Positions 1 through 10,739 of a stretch of 64,000 nt of DNA are shown here, piece by piece. The notes beneath the pieces were generated by a model that made no database searches, had not been told where the DNA came from, and was given only the letters and a program-made list of their open reading frames with translations. The translations under genes and the position numbers were made by a program. How positions within the stretch are numbered: the first letter of the stretch is position 1; every line of letters starts with the position of its first letter. This DNA comes from Sipunculus nudus (Eukaryota; Annelida; Sipuncula; Golfingiida; Sipunculidae): NCBI GenBank assembly GCA_026874595.1, contig CM049311.1:6919676-6983675 (forward strand), given 5' to 3'.

Positions 1-94
1 GAAATATTAAATAAGAACCTTGAACAATGGGTAGAATGACTTCCAGAGTGCTCGAAATCATTCTTTTTGCCCATTGTTCTTGGAAAATAGGTTA

Positions 95-960
95 CGAGTG
101 ACCTTGTTTAGTCATTCCGAGAATATTTTACCAGGAAACCCCTAGATGCCCAACTTCTAAGTCCAATTTGTGCCAATTTGATTTACGGAGTGCTAAAATC
201 ATGTTCGTTTACACAGCCCGCAGAATATAAGTCACAGTGACATTATTTCAAGTTACAACGGAATGTTTAGACTAACCTCCCGGGATCTGAATCAAATTAG
301 AAGTTTCTAGTTCTAACTTTAACAAATCATGCAAATCTGTTCTAAAGGGTGCTGCTCAAATGATGTCCTTTCACATGTGTCGCAGAATATAGGTCATCAT
401 GACCTAATTTCAGGTTTCCATGGAGTTTTGCCCTAAACTTCCCTGGATTTTATATTAGAAGATCTAGGGCTAGCAGATACAATTTGTGCCCCGTCTGACA
501 AACTCCGTGATGAAAATCATGTTTTCTGCCTGTAGTTTCCAGAATATAGGTACCATGACCTAATTCCAGTTTATATAGGAGATTGGCCTAGGACCTCCCT
601 GGACGTACAATTAGAAGTTTCTAAGTTCTCAGGGTTACGGATTGTGCCCTTCAAATAGTCAGACTGCTTCATTTGAAGGTCTCAAAAATTGAGAGAAATA
701 ATGTGTAATAAAAATCTTCAGCACCTGATAAAAGACACACTGATCAATATGCATGGAAAGGATCAAGGCATAAGTTTACCGAATACTGGAGATTTCTTAC
801 TTTTTCGTACTTCTAGCACCATAGGTCAGAGGACGTGAGGGAGTGACCTCATTCCAGGTTTCCAAGGAGATTTCATTTTGGACCTCCACGGGTTTTCAGG
901 TAGAAGTTTCTAGGTTCATCGGTTACGATTTGTGTTCTGTTAACCAACGGAGCACGCACA
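95..960. repeat. Degenerate ~160-bp tandem repeat, about five units
   Basis: Units share a core reading roughly 'cagaatataggtca', 'gacctaatttcaggtttcc', 'cctccctgga', 'agaagtttctaggttc' and 'atttgtgcc'. The 'agaatata' anchor occurs near 222, 384 and 541, spaced about 160 bp. A weaker first unit lies near 100 and a last unit near 820, after about 120 bp of unrelated sequence at 690-800. Divergence is high, so the array is old. No reading frame persists across units. Confidence 0.75.
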
Positions 961-1159
961 AAGAGTGATCACAATAGCTCAGACGACTCAGTCAGCTGCA
1001 TAATACTTACGCATATATCTATTATTGGACATCATAAAATATGTTTTATTCGTGAGATAATACATAATTGTTTTTATATTTTCCAAAAGGTTTAATTAAG
1101 GTGAATGAGATTAGTATATATGTCAAACAGTTCTTTTAAATTGTCTATCATGTCAACGA

Positions 1160-2640
1160 ACAGCGTCTTCTCTAATTAACTCAGCTGATGTACACAATAC
1201 ACCTCACCGTAGTGATACCAATGACGGGATAGCAGTGAGCGAGTCTGCCTACATCTATGAATCAGACATCACATCAATTATTCCGTTTACATACTATTGC
1301 CTAGGTTATTAGTCGTTAGTACTCTCAACGCCGCCTGATTATTTCCCTTATGATATTTCCAGACGAAGTGATAATAGACCCCCCCCCCCTTGAGTGAGAG
1401 TGATAGTTCTAAAAAAAAAATCATACGGAGCACACTCACTGTAGCAATTATTCCAAGTCAGTACCCAGTAAATCGTTTCACATTAGTCTGTGGATTTTTG
1501 ATGACGCTTTACAGTCAAATATATTTGAATAGCATGGCTTAGGGTTTATATATGCGTTGCGGAGAGAGCGCAAAAGTATTGCAAACCAGTCAGAAACAAG
1601 GGGTTCCTAATAACGTAACACTTAGAACAGTAGGCACGGGGTGGTCGGTATTTCTTCTACAGACCTGTCCTTCTGGGATATTCACAGTACAAGTCGGTCA
1701 TTTTATCTTCCAGGAAGTGATGTTAATGTCCCTTCAAGGTTATATGGGTCAGGGTTTGGTGTTTTTCTTATCCATGACCTTTACAGCTGTTTTTAGCCAG
1801 CAATATAATTAGACAACTGCTGATAAGTTAGCCGATCCCTTATATAGATTGACCGGGGAAAGTGGCTTCAGTCTTCCTGGCATGACTTGTCCTTCGTGAC
1901 ATATGATCAATACCCAGCACCGTTGATAGTAGGAAATTTATGCCGTCCATATAATTGAAAATGTCAAACAAAAGCGTGAGGATTGACCGCTACCTGACCC
2001 CACATTAATAATTGGAAAGGAAAACTGTAAGGTCCATCTCTGTTAAAATAATTCTTGTTCCACTTGACTCCGAGTGTAACAATTTATGTTACTCTTAATC
2101 AGTTAATGTCCCCTCGGATGGTTCCCCTCATTTGTTATCCAGGATAGCAAGAGTAGTAAACATTCTCGAGGGTCACACTGCGGATAAACACACAGTTCAC
2201 AAACAAAACCAACATCATTGATGTCGTAAAAATAATAAGCGACATTCGTTGTAGTCGGAGGGTTTTCTTTTATACAACGGATCATATATTTATTCCCCCG
2301 GAGGGACCGTTATATCTCTCCTTAATTATTGTTAGCTGGACCTTCCAATATCAGTCCAAGGCTATAGCTGCTGCTTCGTTTTATAGACATGATTCAGCCA
2401 GTCATGCAGGGTAAAAGATTACACATTGGTAATTTTGGATGTCCTTGTAAAAATACAGCGCTGAAAAAAAAAAAACATATAGCAAAACTATTCAATTCAA
2501 AATCAACCCGAAATCGATTTTTATTTTGAATCAGATATAACTGTCTTATGGTTGATGCTTTTTTTAATGAAATTTTCATAGTAAGCTTTAGAGAGATAAA
2601 AACGTTTTCCACGGCCACACTGTTGGATTTTTCCACAATT
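1160..2640. repeat. Array unit copy, homologous to 10740-12030, 14090-15350 and 23560-24560
   Basis: Shared landmarks occur in the same order in all four places. These are 'gcagtgagc...tctgcct', 'accagtcag', 'cctgtcc.tctgggata', 'gttatatggg', 'tgacat.tgatcaata', 'aggaaatttatg.c.tccatataattg', 'ctcatttgtta', 'gatgtcgtaaa' and a 'gctttgttttata'-like string. The copies are strongly diverged but collinear over more than 1 kb, which fits old tandem duplication rather than independent insertion of a short element. A minus-strand exon-like block (E) lies inside it. Confidence 0.7.
1500..1830 (-). pseudogene. Block E copy, decayed minus-strand exon-like segment
   Basis: Reading the minus strand, the segment starts VMD-K and continues through N-I-T-S-W-K to PTCTVNIPEGQV. 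In another frame it then reads NPLFLTGL and A-L-S-A-T-H. The same peptides recur in the copies at 11.2, 14.6, 23.7, 28.9 and 34.7 kb. Here stops and at least one frame change interrupt it, so it cannot be translated as one exon. The 86-codon plus-strand ORF across the same stretch has no counterpart in the other copies and is treated as a shadow. Function is unknown. Confidence 0.45.
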
Positions 2641-2649
2641 TAAAAAAAA

Positions 2650-4440
2650 TAGCTGACTCCATTGATGTCGTATAAGATTTTGTTGTAGTTAAGGGTTCGT
2701 CTTTTATCCACCGGAATAATTATTCCTCGGAACATTGTTCCGTTTTTTGTACTGACCCAAACAATGTTTTTTGAAAGCGTAACAATCAGATTTAATTTCG
2801 ACCGCTAAGTATGAAAGGAAAGTGTGACACATTTCTCTCGTCTTCGATTAATATATTTTAAGTGCTTCCGTGGCACAAATCAATGTTTGATTAGGATTCT
2901 GAGAGCTTCTGAATTTCCATGTTGAGTTGCATAACTAAGCCAACCAAGCCGGCCACCAGCCGTTACTGTGGCGCTCCATTGTAATCGATTATACCTTTTC
3001 ACTGAACATGTGCCAGTTTCAATAGAAACATACTCTATGCAAACAAATGGTTTCTTTAGCTCCTTCTTAACACATGATTTTTCATTCCTTATTTTGTGTT
3101 TAAATTGTTGCCCAGGAATGCAGGGAACTACGTTCTATGCAACACAAACCTCTCACCGGCGATGTTATTCTTTTCGTATTTTGTCACCTTGTCCATAGTT
3201 TACTTCCTATAAAATTCTATGCAAGTTTTCCATTCAGAATTCAATTTGAGTACAATTGTAAAATAACAAATACTTCCTCGCTAATTCTTAAGGAAACGAA
3301 AATTTTTTTATTCGCATTAGGTGTGCAACAATCTACTCTGAAACAATTAGGCCCTATTCTACTAATAATTAGCTTTCAAATGTATAGGTTACAGATGTGC
3401 AAACAAAGTTCATTCCATAGTCTCGTGTGACACAGTCGAGAACTCAGTACTGCGCTGAAATCATTTTTTAGTGTATTAACTTAAATTGTATAATGGATAC
3501 GAATTCTTTGTGAGTAATGTAATAGAGACCCTCTTTTTTTTCACTGATCAGCATATTACATATCCCCCCCCCCCGTTATATTACCCCGTTTAACGTAAAG
3601 AAAAAAAACAACGGGTCCATAAGAGATTTTTTACCTTGTCTTCCGAAAGAATCAGTGTCGGAAAATTCGCTGCATCGTCTGTGCTATAAATAAAATAATT
3701 TGTCCCTTGGCCAATTCTAGACCGACATTTGTAGCATCGCGTGCGGACTTCATAGCGGACCACTGAGGAGAGTTGGTCAAGTTGAAGAGCTCGGATGGAT
3801 TATAAACGTCCTCCTGTCGGATTCCTTCACATTTCGTTCGCAGCTCGGGTCATGAACACATTCTAAAAATTCTTTACACAGATGCCTGTATCGTCACTGG
3901 CATATTATCTTGGTATATGTGTCAAAATAAATTTGTTTGCACTATTCATATCGTCTGTAAACAAAGGAATTTTCTTAAATAGATCGACAGTAGTGGCTAT
4001 TGTATTCCAAATTTGACTCCAAAATTTATCACTGATGCGACTTGTGAATATTTATTTTTTGTATTTTTTATATTGCATCAAATATTTTACCTGCTGAACA
4101 GAATCTCTCACAAATTACACGTCTTGAATTGCGTAACCTTTACAATTTTCATTAAACTGTCTCGATGTTAAAAACAGAAATTTTAATATAGATAAATAAC
4201 GTCTTACATTACATGCTTAAAAAATTATAATGAAGGATAAAAAAAATATAGGCGTCATCTTGAAATGACAATGAAGAGGACGGTCGTTAAATTAGCTCGC
4301 AAATTTGTGAATGCTTAAAAACTCATTTTAATCAAAAGTGGTATGTGTTCCTTCAGTTCTGAGAGATTACAGATGTTTTGAAATGCAAATTCATTGAAAC
4401 ACGAGTGACTACAGAAACATGGAAAGTTTTCTTTCATTTC
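2650..4440. other. Region without a supportable gene; part of the array
   Basis: Several short ORFs are present but none is conserved elsewhere in the window. The stretch at about 3600-3770 ('accttgtcttccgaaagaa' then 'cagtgtcgg', followed by 'cgacatttgt') matches 16740-16870, so this is still array sequence. A C homopolymer lies near 3565-3575, and a 'ttgttgcccagga' string near 3108 recurs at 47.3 and 59.5 kb. Confidence 0.5.
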
Positions 4441-4449
4441 TGTTTTAAG

Positions 4450-5010
4450 TCTTTGTTATTGAAACCCGGCACCGTTTAAATACTTAACAGAAAAAAAGTA
4501 TATAATTTATCTTTATAGAAGATGCTTACAGGCATATGTATTAAGTGAAATCGCAGTTTCAGTAACAGAAAAAGCGATCAGATATAAATGAAAAGATACA
4601 TAGAAAAAAATAACAACCATCTACCTCAATCCCTATTTGTTTTCACAGAAAATTCCAACGCGCTAATCTAATATTCGAGTAGAAACATAAATGATCAATT
4701 CGCCCCGGAGTCGGCTCTAAACAAAACTTATTATTCCTCGGCAATTTCAAGCCCTGCAGGACCCTGTTTGAATGTTTTATTTGGCTCCTAGTGCAGCTCC
4801 TGATTTGTCATTCCTTCTCACCAGTTTCCGCTGTAGCCTTCAGAAGAATTAATACAGTTCATGCACACACTAACCTATAACCCGAGAAATATCCCTCTCA
4901 AAAGTTCTTTACTTTTGTGTCGGCCTCACCGCCCATCCGGCGACATTTGTCTCACGAGGATAAATAACACCTCTCTTATTTTCACCTATTCAAACGTTAG
5001 TTTAGTTATA
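4450..5010. repeat. Array sub-block, three copies (also 19150-19800 and 28280-28680)
   Basis: The copies share 'attgaaacc.ggc.cc', 'ggcaatttc.a.cc', 'gttttatttggc.tc', 'gctcctgatttgtc' and 'ttaatacagttcatgc'. It always lies a few hundred bases to a few kb to the left of a b-type E block (5.2, 22.3, 28.9 kb). The small plus-strand ORFs in it differ between copies and are not convincing genes. Confidence 0.6.
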
Positions 5011-5149
5011 TTTATAGTAATAATTATAATAATTGCATTTTACTGGCACTATTATCCTTCAGACCGAGCGACCAACGAGAGCGGGCGATGAATCTACGCA
5101 AATGTGTGCGTCACCCTAACAGAACTAATGTGCTAGAATTTGTTATAGT

Positions 5150-5345
5150 TAGGCTCTGTGTACAGGGAATATTTTTGTTTCCCCAGAAGACTTTCCAACC
5201 TGGGGATTATTTACGGTACAAACGGGAAATGATGGTGTCTCAGAGGTGATGGAAACGTCACCAGAAGGCTATATCGGTAACGGTATGGTGATGAAGCCCT
5301 TATCCCTAACCTCAAGTATTGTTTCTCCGCTAAGAATAAATTTAG
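5150..5345 (-). pseudogene. Block E copy (b type), minus strand
   Basis: Following an AG at about 5311 on the minus strand, the frame reads VRDKGFIT, meets one TAG, then continues in the same frame as PSGDVSITSETP, PVCTVNNPQVGK. The copy at 28.9 kb reads VRNKNVIAMW, PSDDISVTSKTPP, then PVCTINKPG in the same frame. Many of the differences are third-position or conservative (GDV/DDI, SIT/SVT, ET/KT). That suggests the ancestor was coding on this strand. The in-frame stop suggests the copy is no longer functional as a single exon. Confidence 0.5.
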
Positions 5346-5858
5346 CACAATGCTGATCATTCAAGCACCCTCCGGGAAGAATGGACCAGAGAACAATCTT
5401 CCATGGGATCCCTTGTCTAACATGGCAGCTGATCAATATCCCGCATCTAATTGTTGGTATCGCGGAAAAGAGTATAGAGAAGGAGAACTATCGGGTATTA
5501 ATCTTTTATAAAACTATTTCCTGTCCGCTCATATACTGAGCTTACTTAAACCCTCCATGGGTTGGATATCTGATGATAATGCAAATCACAGTTCATTTGA
5601 CAATACCTTTGATACATAAACCCTTTGAAACAATTAGGCCAGTAACTGTAATGCATTATTTGCATGCCAGCTTCATTATAAAGGTATGATATTATTATAT
5701 ATGTTTAATCAAATAAGTCTTGTAAATGAGAATAGTCAGTTTGAGCTCGAGCCTTATACAGTCTGCACGTGATCCCACATGAATAAATCTCCCCAAACTC
5801 TTACCTATATCAGAATCATTAAAAATTTAAAATACAGAAAGTTAGGTAAATACATCCC

Positions 5859-5861
<3 letters not shown>

Positions 5862-5918
<57 letters not shown>
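5862..5918. repeat. (TA)n microsatellite
   Basis: An uninterrupted alternating TA tract of about 57 bp. Similar tracts lie at 17053-17102 and 21745-21800. Confidence 0.95.
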
Positions 5919-5920
<2 letters not shown>

Positions 5921-6483
5921 TGTCGACTTAAGAAGCGCTGAAGGCGAAATATTAATCTGGTATATATAATAAAAATATTCATTTCCTTTCATAAACATGC
6001 AGATCTTAAACAGGATCAAAGAATGCGGATGCACTTCCATGCACGTTGTTAATACGATACTATAATAGCTTTATTATGAACACTGTGTGAAACAACCTAA
6101 TGCATTTATACAATTTGTGAGAACTTAAAGCTGCCTCTGTACTAAAATGGTCTTAATCTAATATTTTCCGTGCTCTTATCTAACTATTACATTACATAAT
6201 CTTAAAAGCGGTTGAAGTTATATATATATATAGAAATATTCCTTAACCTCTATCTATAAATTATAAAAGAAGTCTCGGACTAATAAAGATTTGAAAAAGA
6301 GTGAACGCTAGAAGCAGTAAACGTCTTCTTGCGAAAGATCAAAGCCCCCTACTTAGAATATAATCTGTATACTGAGACTCTTTTTTTGTATTTGTCTAAA
6401 CAAACGAGAATATCCTTATTTCCTATTTTATGCAACATACAGTCTTTAGCGAAAAGGAAACTCGAATGGAATTTTTCCATATA

Positions 6484-6800
6484 TCATCTATGTTGTGGTG
6501 GGAATTGGTGCCACTTGCACGCTTTTATTAACGGACAGACATTGTACTTTGCAGCAAAAAGAAAAAGAGGCTCAGAGTGGTTGAACTTGCAACACGACCT
6601 GCATGCGGATGTACTTCCTTCGTAAAATGGCAGTTTCATGGTCTGTCCGGCGCTTAGCAAAGGGAAAATGGCATGATTTGGCGTCATCAATGTATGTCAT
6701 TAGCCATAAATGGTAAGCCTACAGTGATCAAAGAAACGACCATATTGAAATGAAATACAATCTATCCATATGTTTTCCTATTCATTTACACAGGAAATTA
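6484..6800 (-). pseudogene. Block B copy, minus-strand exon-like segment
   Basis: On the minus strand the right part reads FNMVVSLITVG and A-N-D-I-H, then a stop. After a frame change the next part (6690 down to 6484) is open for 68 codons and reads GQTMKLPFYEGSTSACRSCC and onward. The copy at 30.2 kb has both parts in one frame (FNMAVSLIFVR, NDIRGRR, GQTIKLSFYERITSACR). The copy at 28.2 kb keeps MKLPFYE. The plus-strand ORF over the same bases does not hold up in the other copies. The family is not one I recognise. The spaced motif conservation argues for a coding origin, and the break here argues for decay. Confidence 0.5.
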
Positions 6801-6879
6801 CAGAATCAATGAGTGAGTGAAACGGAACAATTGGCCTTTTTTGTTACACTTCACCGTGATCGATTATACCCTTTTTCAC

Positions 6880-7060
6880 TGAACACTTTTTCATATTTTC
6901 ATCTTCCCAAAACCCTGTATCAAAGTTTTATATACATTATGGTGCGACTTAAAGACAGCTGATAAGTGTTATTCATTTCTGGAATTCATATTGTTACCCG
7001 TGAAGGCATCAACTTACAACAGGCCAAACAACGTTACCTTCAATGTTCGTTGCGCTTGTT
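6880..7060. repeat. Array sub-block C/D, adjacent to block B
   Basis: It carries 'cctgta' with 'aagttttat', a '.tggtgcgac' or 'tctggtg' core and 'attgttaccc'. It matches 30300-30480, 47180-47350 and 59400-59540, where the order (B block, then 'gttttatttggcttctggtg', then 'ttgttgcccagga') is the same. Its role is unknown. Confidence 0.5.
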
Positions 7061-7790
7061 ATTTGCTGTCCACCAGGAACCTACATTTATGTCACTTCTG
7101 TTTTTTTACAGGTATAACAAGAAAGGTTAAAATAATCTCTTTGCTCTTTCAGTTAAGTGTTGTCTATGTTATATAAATACTTTGGCATTATTTCAGGCGT
7201 TTTCTTATTTTGCCATATTTAACTATAACATAGGACACCTTGTGTCCTCGGCATTTGCATATTTTACAGTAACGTCCCTTTTAATAGTTTAAATGGTTGA
7301 CTTTAAAAGGCCGACATTAAATTGACTCTGAAGTCTATTTTGAATTAATAAAGTTGAATAATTTGAATGAAATCCATACTTTGCATTAAAGTTCAGTTCT
7401 TGGAAATTTTGATATCATGATATACTCTGATGTGTCGATTAGTATGTGCAAAATGACTCGGGGGTTAGTTAAATTACAAGATAAATTTATCATGATACAG
7501 GGATGAGTCGAAGGGCATTCTTTTTCTTTGGGGCACAAAAAAATAAATGATACGAAGACAAAATATTGAACCATGCTTTAAGCTTTATATGGCTTTCGTG
7601 ACGTTCGGTTCGGCTCAACCTCTATGGCTTCTATGGTTTATATATAGTATCTATAATGTATTTCTGCTACTCCGTTTGCATTTATTTTTCTTTGTTTTTT
7701 TTGTGTTGTCCAGAGCTCTTGCGTCTGCTACACAGTGGACATTGTGTTGCCCTTTCATTGGTTTTTTCGGGGTCCTTATATGTCGTACAT
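7060..7790. other. No gene seen
   Basis: AT-rich sequence with short ORFs on both strands that look random. It ends at the insertion site of the foldback element. Confidence 0.5.
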
Positions 7791-7800
7791 CGGGGCCTTG
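7791..7800. repeat. Left target-site duplication, CGGGGCCTTG
   Basis: Ten bases identical to 8783-8792 and directly abutting the left end of the foldback element. Confidence 0.75.
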
Positions 7801-7807
7801 GGCAACA

Positions 7808-8012
7808 GGACAACTACCCCCGGACAATTACCCCCCGGACAATTACCCCCCGACAATAACCCCCTAGACAATTACCCCCCAGACAATTACCCCCCAGACA
7901 ATACCCCCCCCCGACAATTACCCCCTCGGACAACTACCCCCAGACAACTACCCCCCGGACAATTACCCCCGGTACAATTACCCCCCGGACAACTACCCCC
8001 TGGACAATTACC
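7808..8012 (+). repeat. Minisatellite, ~14-bp unit (left arm)
   Basis: About 14 units of the form GGACAATTACCCCCC with small length changes in the C run and A/T variants (CAACTA versus CAATTA). Confidence 0.95.
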
Positions 8013-8579
8013 CCCATGGTATAAATTACACATTGAAAGTACACGTTATACATTTAAATTTATTCTGTGTTGCTAATGAGTAGCACAGAATGCCAAAGAA
8101 ATAATTAAAATTAATTGCAAACAAAAAATAAAAAGAAAATCACTTTAGATAATAATATCATTGCTATTACTTATTATGATATTACTCATAGAGACTGGTA
8201 AGAATGGATCAGAATGAATTGTATTCCCTATTTGAATGTAATTATATTGTAAGCTTGCGGCTGGTTATATGGACCAAATGTTAACAAAGCTTTTACAACT
8301 TGTCAATATAAAGCATATTTCATAAAATGGACTTTTTACCATATATTTACAATTTTTTTACAATACACATTACAATCATCTAAGAGGCATTGCCTAGAAC
8401 TAGTAAACAGCTACTGAAAACTTGATGTAATTTTTTTTTTCTATTTTTACAATACACATGATGTACGTACCTATGCTTGGTTTGAAATATATTATCACCG
8501 GTATTTGTTTTACTTACAATCGGAATATTTTACTTTTAGTTTGTACAATGTGTACATTAAAAGTGTTATTATACCATGG

Positions 8580-8777
8580 GGGTAGATGTCGGGGGGTAGT
8601 TGTCCGGGGCGTTATTGTACCGGGAGGGGGGTAATTGTCTGGGGGGGTAGTTGTCTGGGGGTAGTTGTCCAAGGGGGTAATTGTCCTGGGGGTAATTGTC
8701 TGGGGGGTAATTGTCTGGGGGATAATTGTCTAGGGGGTAATTGTCTGGGGGTAATTGTCTGGGGGGGTAGTTGTCCT
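8580..8777 (-). repeat. Minisatellite, ~14-bp unit, inverted (right arm)
   Basis: The reverse complement of the left-arm unit (GGGGGGTAATTGTCT type). Unit variants differ from those on the left, so the arms have evolved separately since they formed. Confidence 0.95.
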
Positions 8778-8782
8778 AGAGC

Positions 8783-8792
8783 CGGGGCCTTG
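8783..8792. repeat. Right target-site duplication, CGGGGCCTTG
   Basis: Ten bases identical to 7791-7800, directly abutting the right end of the element. Confidence 0.75.
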
Positions 8793-9224
8793 TTAATTGC
8801 GATTGAAGTTCACGCATGCGAAAGAAATGTGCCATATATCAACAGTGACTTACTTTTGTTGTGGCACACCTCATCCAGCTGTATCTGATAAATGAAGGCA
8901 GGTGATAGGCAGGCGGCTAAAAGGTTGAGAAGGTAGGATCACTGTACCTCTTAATAGAGTAATCATCACCAAAACAGAAATCAAACCAGTGGTATGATAA
9001 AACAAAAAGTGGATCTATGTGACATGGCTTAGAAAAGCTTGGGTAATATAATGAGTTTGTTTATTCAAGTATTATCGACCGCTTACGTGAGTTAGACAAA
9101 CTGGAGTATTTATTTTATAAGCTTGCATTTATACTGATTTCAATGGATTGATCTCTTGGACATTGAATCCTCACTGACCGACACAATCAAGTGTTAAGAT
9201 TAATAAGAGGAGCCACACCTATGG

Positions 9225-10420
9225 CATTCACAAAGTGAACGTCTGCTGTGGTCCTGGGTCCTTGTGGAACCTTTAATTCTTTCCTTTGGTGATTCCTAGT
9301 GTTGGTACAATTATTAATGGTTGTTTTCCTCTGTAGTTTAATTAATCGGATTTTCGTTTAACCATGATCACAAACCGTTACATTTGCATTGTGCACATGA
9401 AAATGAGTCATATATCTGGAGAACAAAATGCAAACAATAATGTAAGAAACGCATAGAAGACAAGTCACACATTTGTACCTAATATTGAAACTGAACCTTG
9501 CTCAGCACACGAAACGTGTAAGTTTTTTTTTCGCAAGTTTTTAAAATGTTTTGAATGCTGGTTTTGAAATCGGCAACGATGCAGCAGTGTGTGCATGCGT
9601 CTTCATAATTATCTAATGATATAGACGTTACATGAAGTAATTGATTTATTATAGATAATTGGCTGCGTTTCTTTTAGTAATCTAACATGATTTAAAAACC
9701 AAATTCTAACACATGGGATTCTCAGGTATATAAACTTAAGGCAAAACATATATGATTTTTTTTTCAACTTAACTCATCCTCACTTCACCACAATGTTCCA
9801 TGAACACTATCTTTCATCTTTACACCAGTCGTTATTACTTCCGTTGATAGGTGCCATGTGATCACAGTTGGTGTTATTTGTGCACCAATGAACTGAAGAT
9901 TTCGATTTATCTTGTATATCAAAGCCTCGATAAATTATCTTAAACAAGACCAAAGAATATGTTTAACCATAACAGACTAACAAAACACAAAAAGTATTTT
10001 TTTTGTTTGCCCGGGAATGTTTCAATATTGCGTGACAAAATGATATAAACTGATGGTGCACTTTTCACAGGAAGAACGGCATTGCTGTCTGACGGTTTCC
10101 GGCGAAAGGGTGAAGTCATTTGGGCATTATGAGACACTATCACAGCAGAACACACTACCATTAAAAGCTCGCACGTGATTTTCCAATACCATTAATTACG
10201 TGTTGTCCATGCAACGTAACGTGAGGGGAGAACACGGGTTTTGATACCTTCACACCGTCAAACTGCCGTTGCTTCTTATCAGTGCAAAGCAGTTTGATTT
10301 TGTAATATACAAGAAATTATGATGTAAACACTCGCTGATAAATGAAGAGGGAGCACTCTGAGATCCCTCAAACTAAGGTATCATTCATCGCCCGGGGTTG
10401 CTATATACAGGAAGGGAATA
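9225..10420. repeat. Block H unit, copy 1 of a direct duplication (copy 2 at 13010-14060)
   Basis: The copies share 'gacctttaatt.tt.cctttggtga', 'gttacttt/ca.ttgcattgtgcat', 'gaagac.agtcaca', 'tatcaaagcctcgataa', 'gcattatgaga', 'gcacgtgattt' and 'acgtgttgtccatg', collinear at an offset of about 3.75 kb. Together with the adjacent E units (10740-12030 and 14090-15350) this makes a direct duplication of roughly 2.5-3 kb. Confidence 0.75.
9940..10161 (-). pseudogene. Block H copy, minus-strand ORF with HNAQMT motif
   Basis: An open minus-strand frame of about 73 codons reads MVVCSAVIVSHNAQMTS, then R-R-K, SDSNAVLPVKSAP, then VYIILSRNIE. The copy at 13.8 kb reads C-V-A-V-L-V-C-H-N-A-Q-M-T and FNIILSSNIA in the same frame. 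A third, poorer copy at 32.6 kb has YAEMT at the equivalent place. Preservation of frame across diverged copies suggests a coding ancestor. No recognised domain is visible. A real start and splice sites are not established; the upstream sequence holds a CACGTG and a CCAAT box. Confidence 0.4.
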
Positions 10421-10515
10421 GGGGAGCACGCGGACCTACTGTTATCTGGTTACAAATGCAGGGACTTAATAACTACACCACCACTCTGCGACTATGACAG
10501 TAAAAGAAGTTATAA

Positions 10516-10556
10516 TAATAATAATAATAATACTAATTATAATAATAACTGTAATA
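10516..10556. repeat. (TAA)n-like simple repeat
   Basis: Imperfect ATA/TAA trinucleotide tract. Confidence 0.85.
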
Positions 10557-10739
10557 CTACTTTCATAAGTTAATATACTTTGACATGGTAAACTAATTTT
10601 TAGACCGTGATTTAATACACATTTTCTTATATTGTCAAAAAAACAAAACAAAAAACAAATGAGATTATACAATTGACCTTGAAACGGTATATATACCGAA
10701 AGATCTTACTAAGAGGTGTATGGCTGAGGTTTCCGTTGT

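Larger units (their letters stand above)
7801..8782. mobile_element. Foldback-type non-autonomous DNA transposon with minisatellite inverted repeats
   Basis: The element is about 982 bp. Its left arm is a C-rich minisatellite and its right arm the reverse complement of the same minisatellite. The symmetry continues past the minisatellite: 'cccatggtata' at about 8013 is matched by 'tataccatggg' at about 8570, with a further ~40 bp of weaker inverted similarity. The termini are related (left ...AGGACAACTAC, right GTAGTTGTCCT...). Perfect 10-bp direct repeats, CGGGGCCTTG, flank it at 7791-7800 and 8783-8792, as expected of a target-site duplication. A 9-11-bp duplication with long inverted arms resembles Mutator-like or foldback elements. 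The ~450-bp interior encodes no transposase. The proline-rich and glycine-rich ORFs here are translations of the minisatellite. Confidence 0.8.

Noticed and set aside
1552-1812. 86-codon plus-strand ORF
   Set aside because: Overlaps block E; the other copies of the block do not keep this frame, whereas minus-strand peptides recur.
7547-8888. Proline/threonine-rich and glycine/cysteine-rich ORFs
   Set aside because: They are translations of the C-rich and G-rich minisatellite arms of the foldback element in several frames at once.
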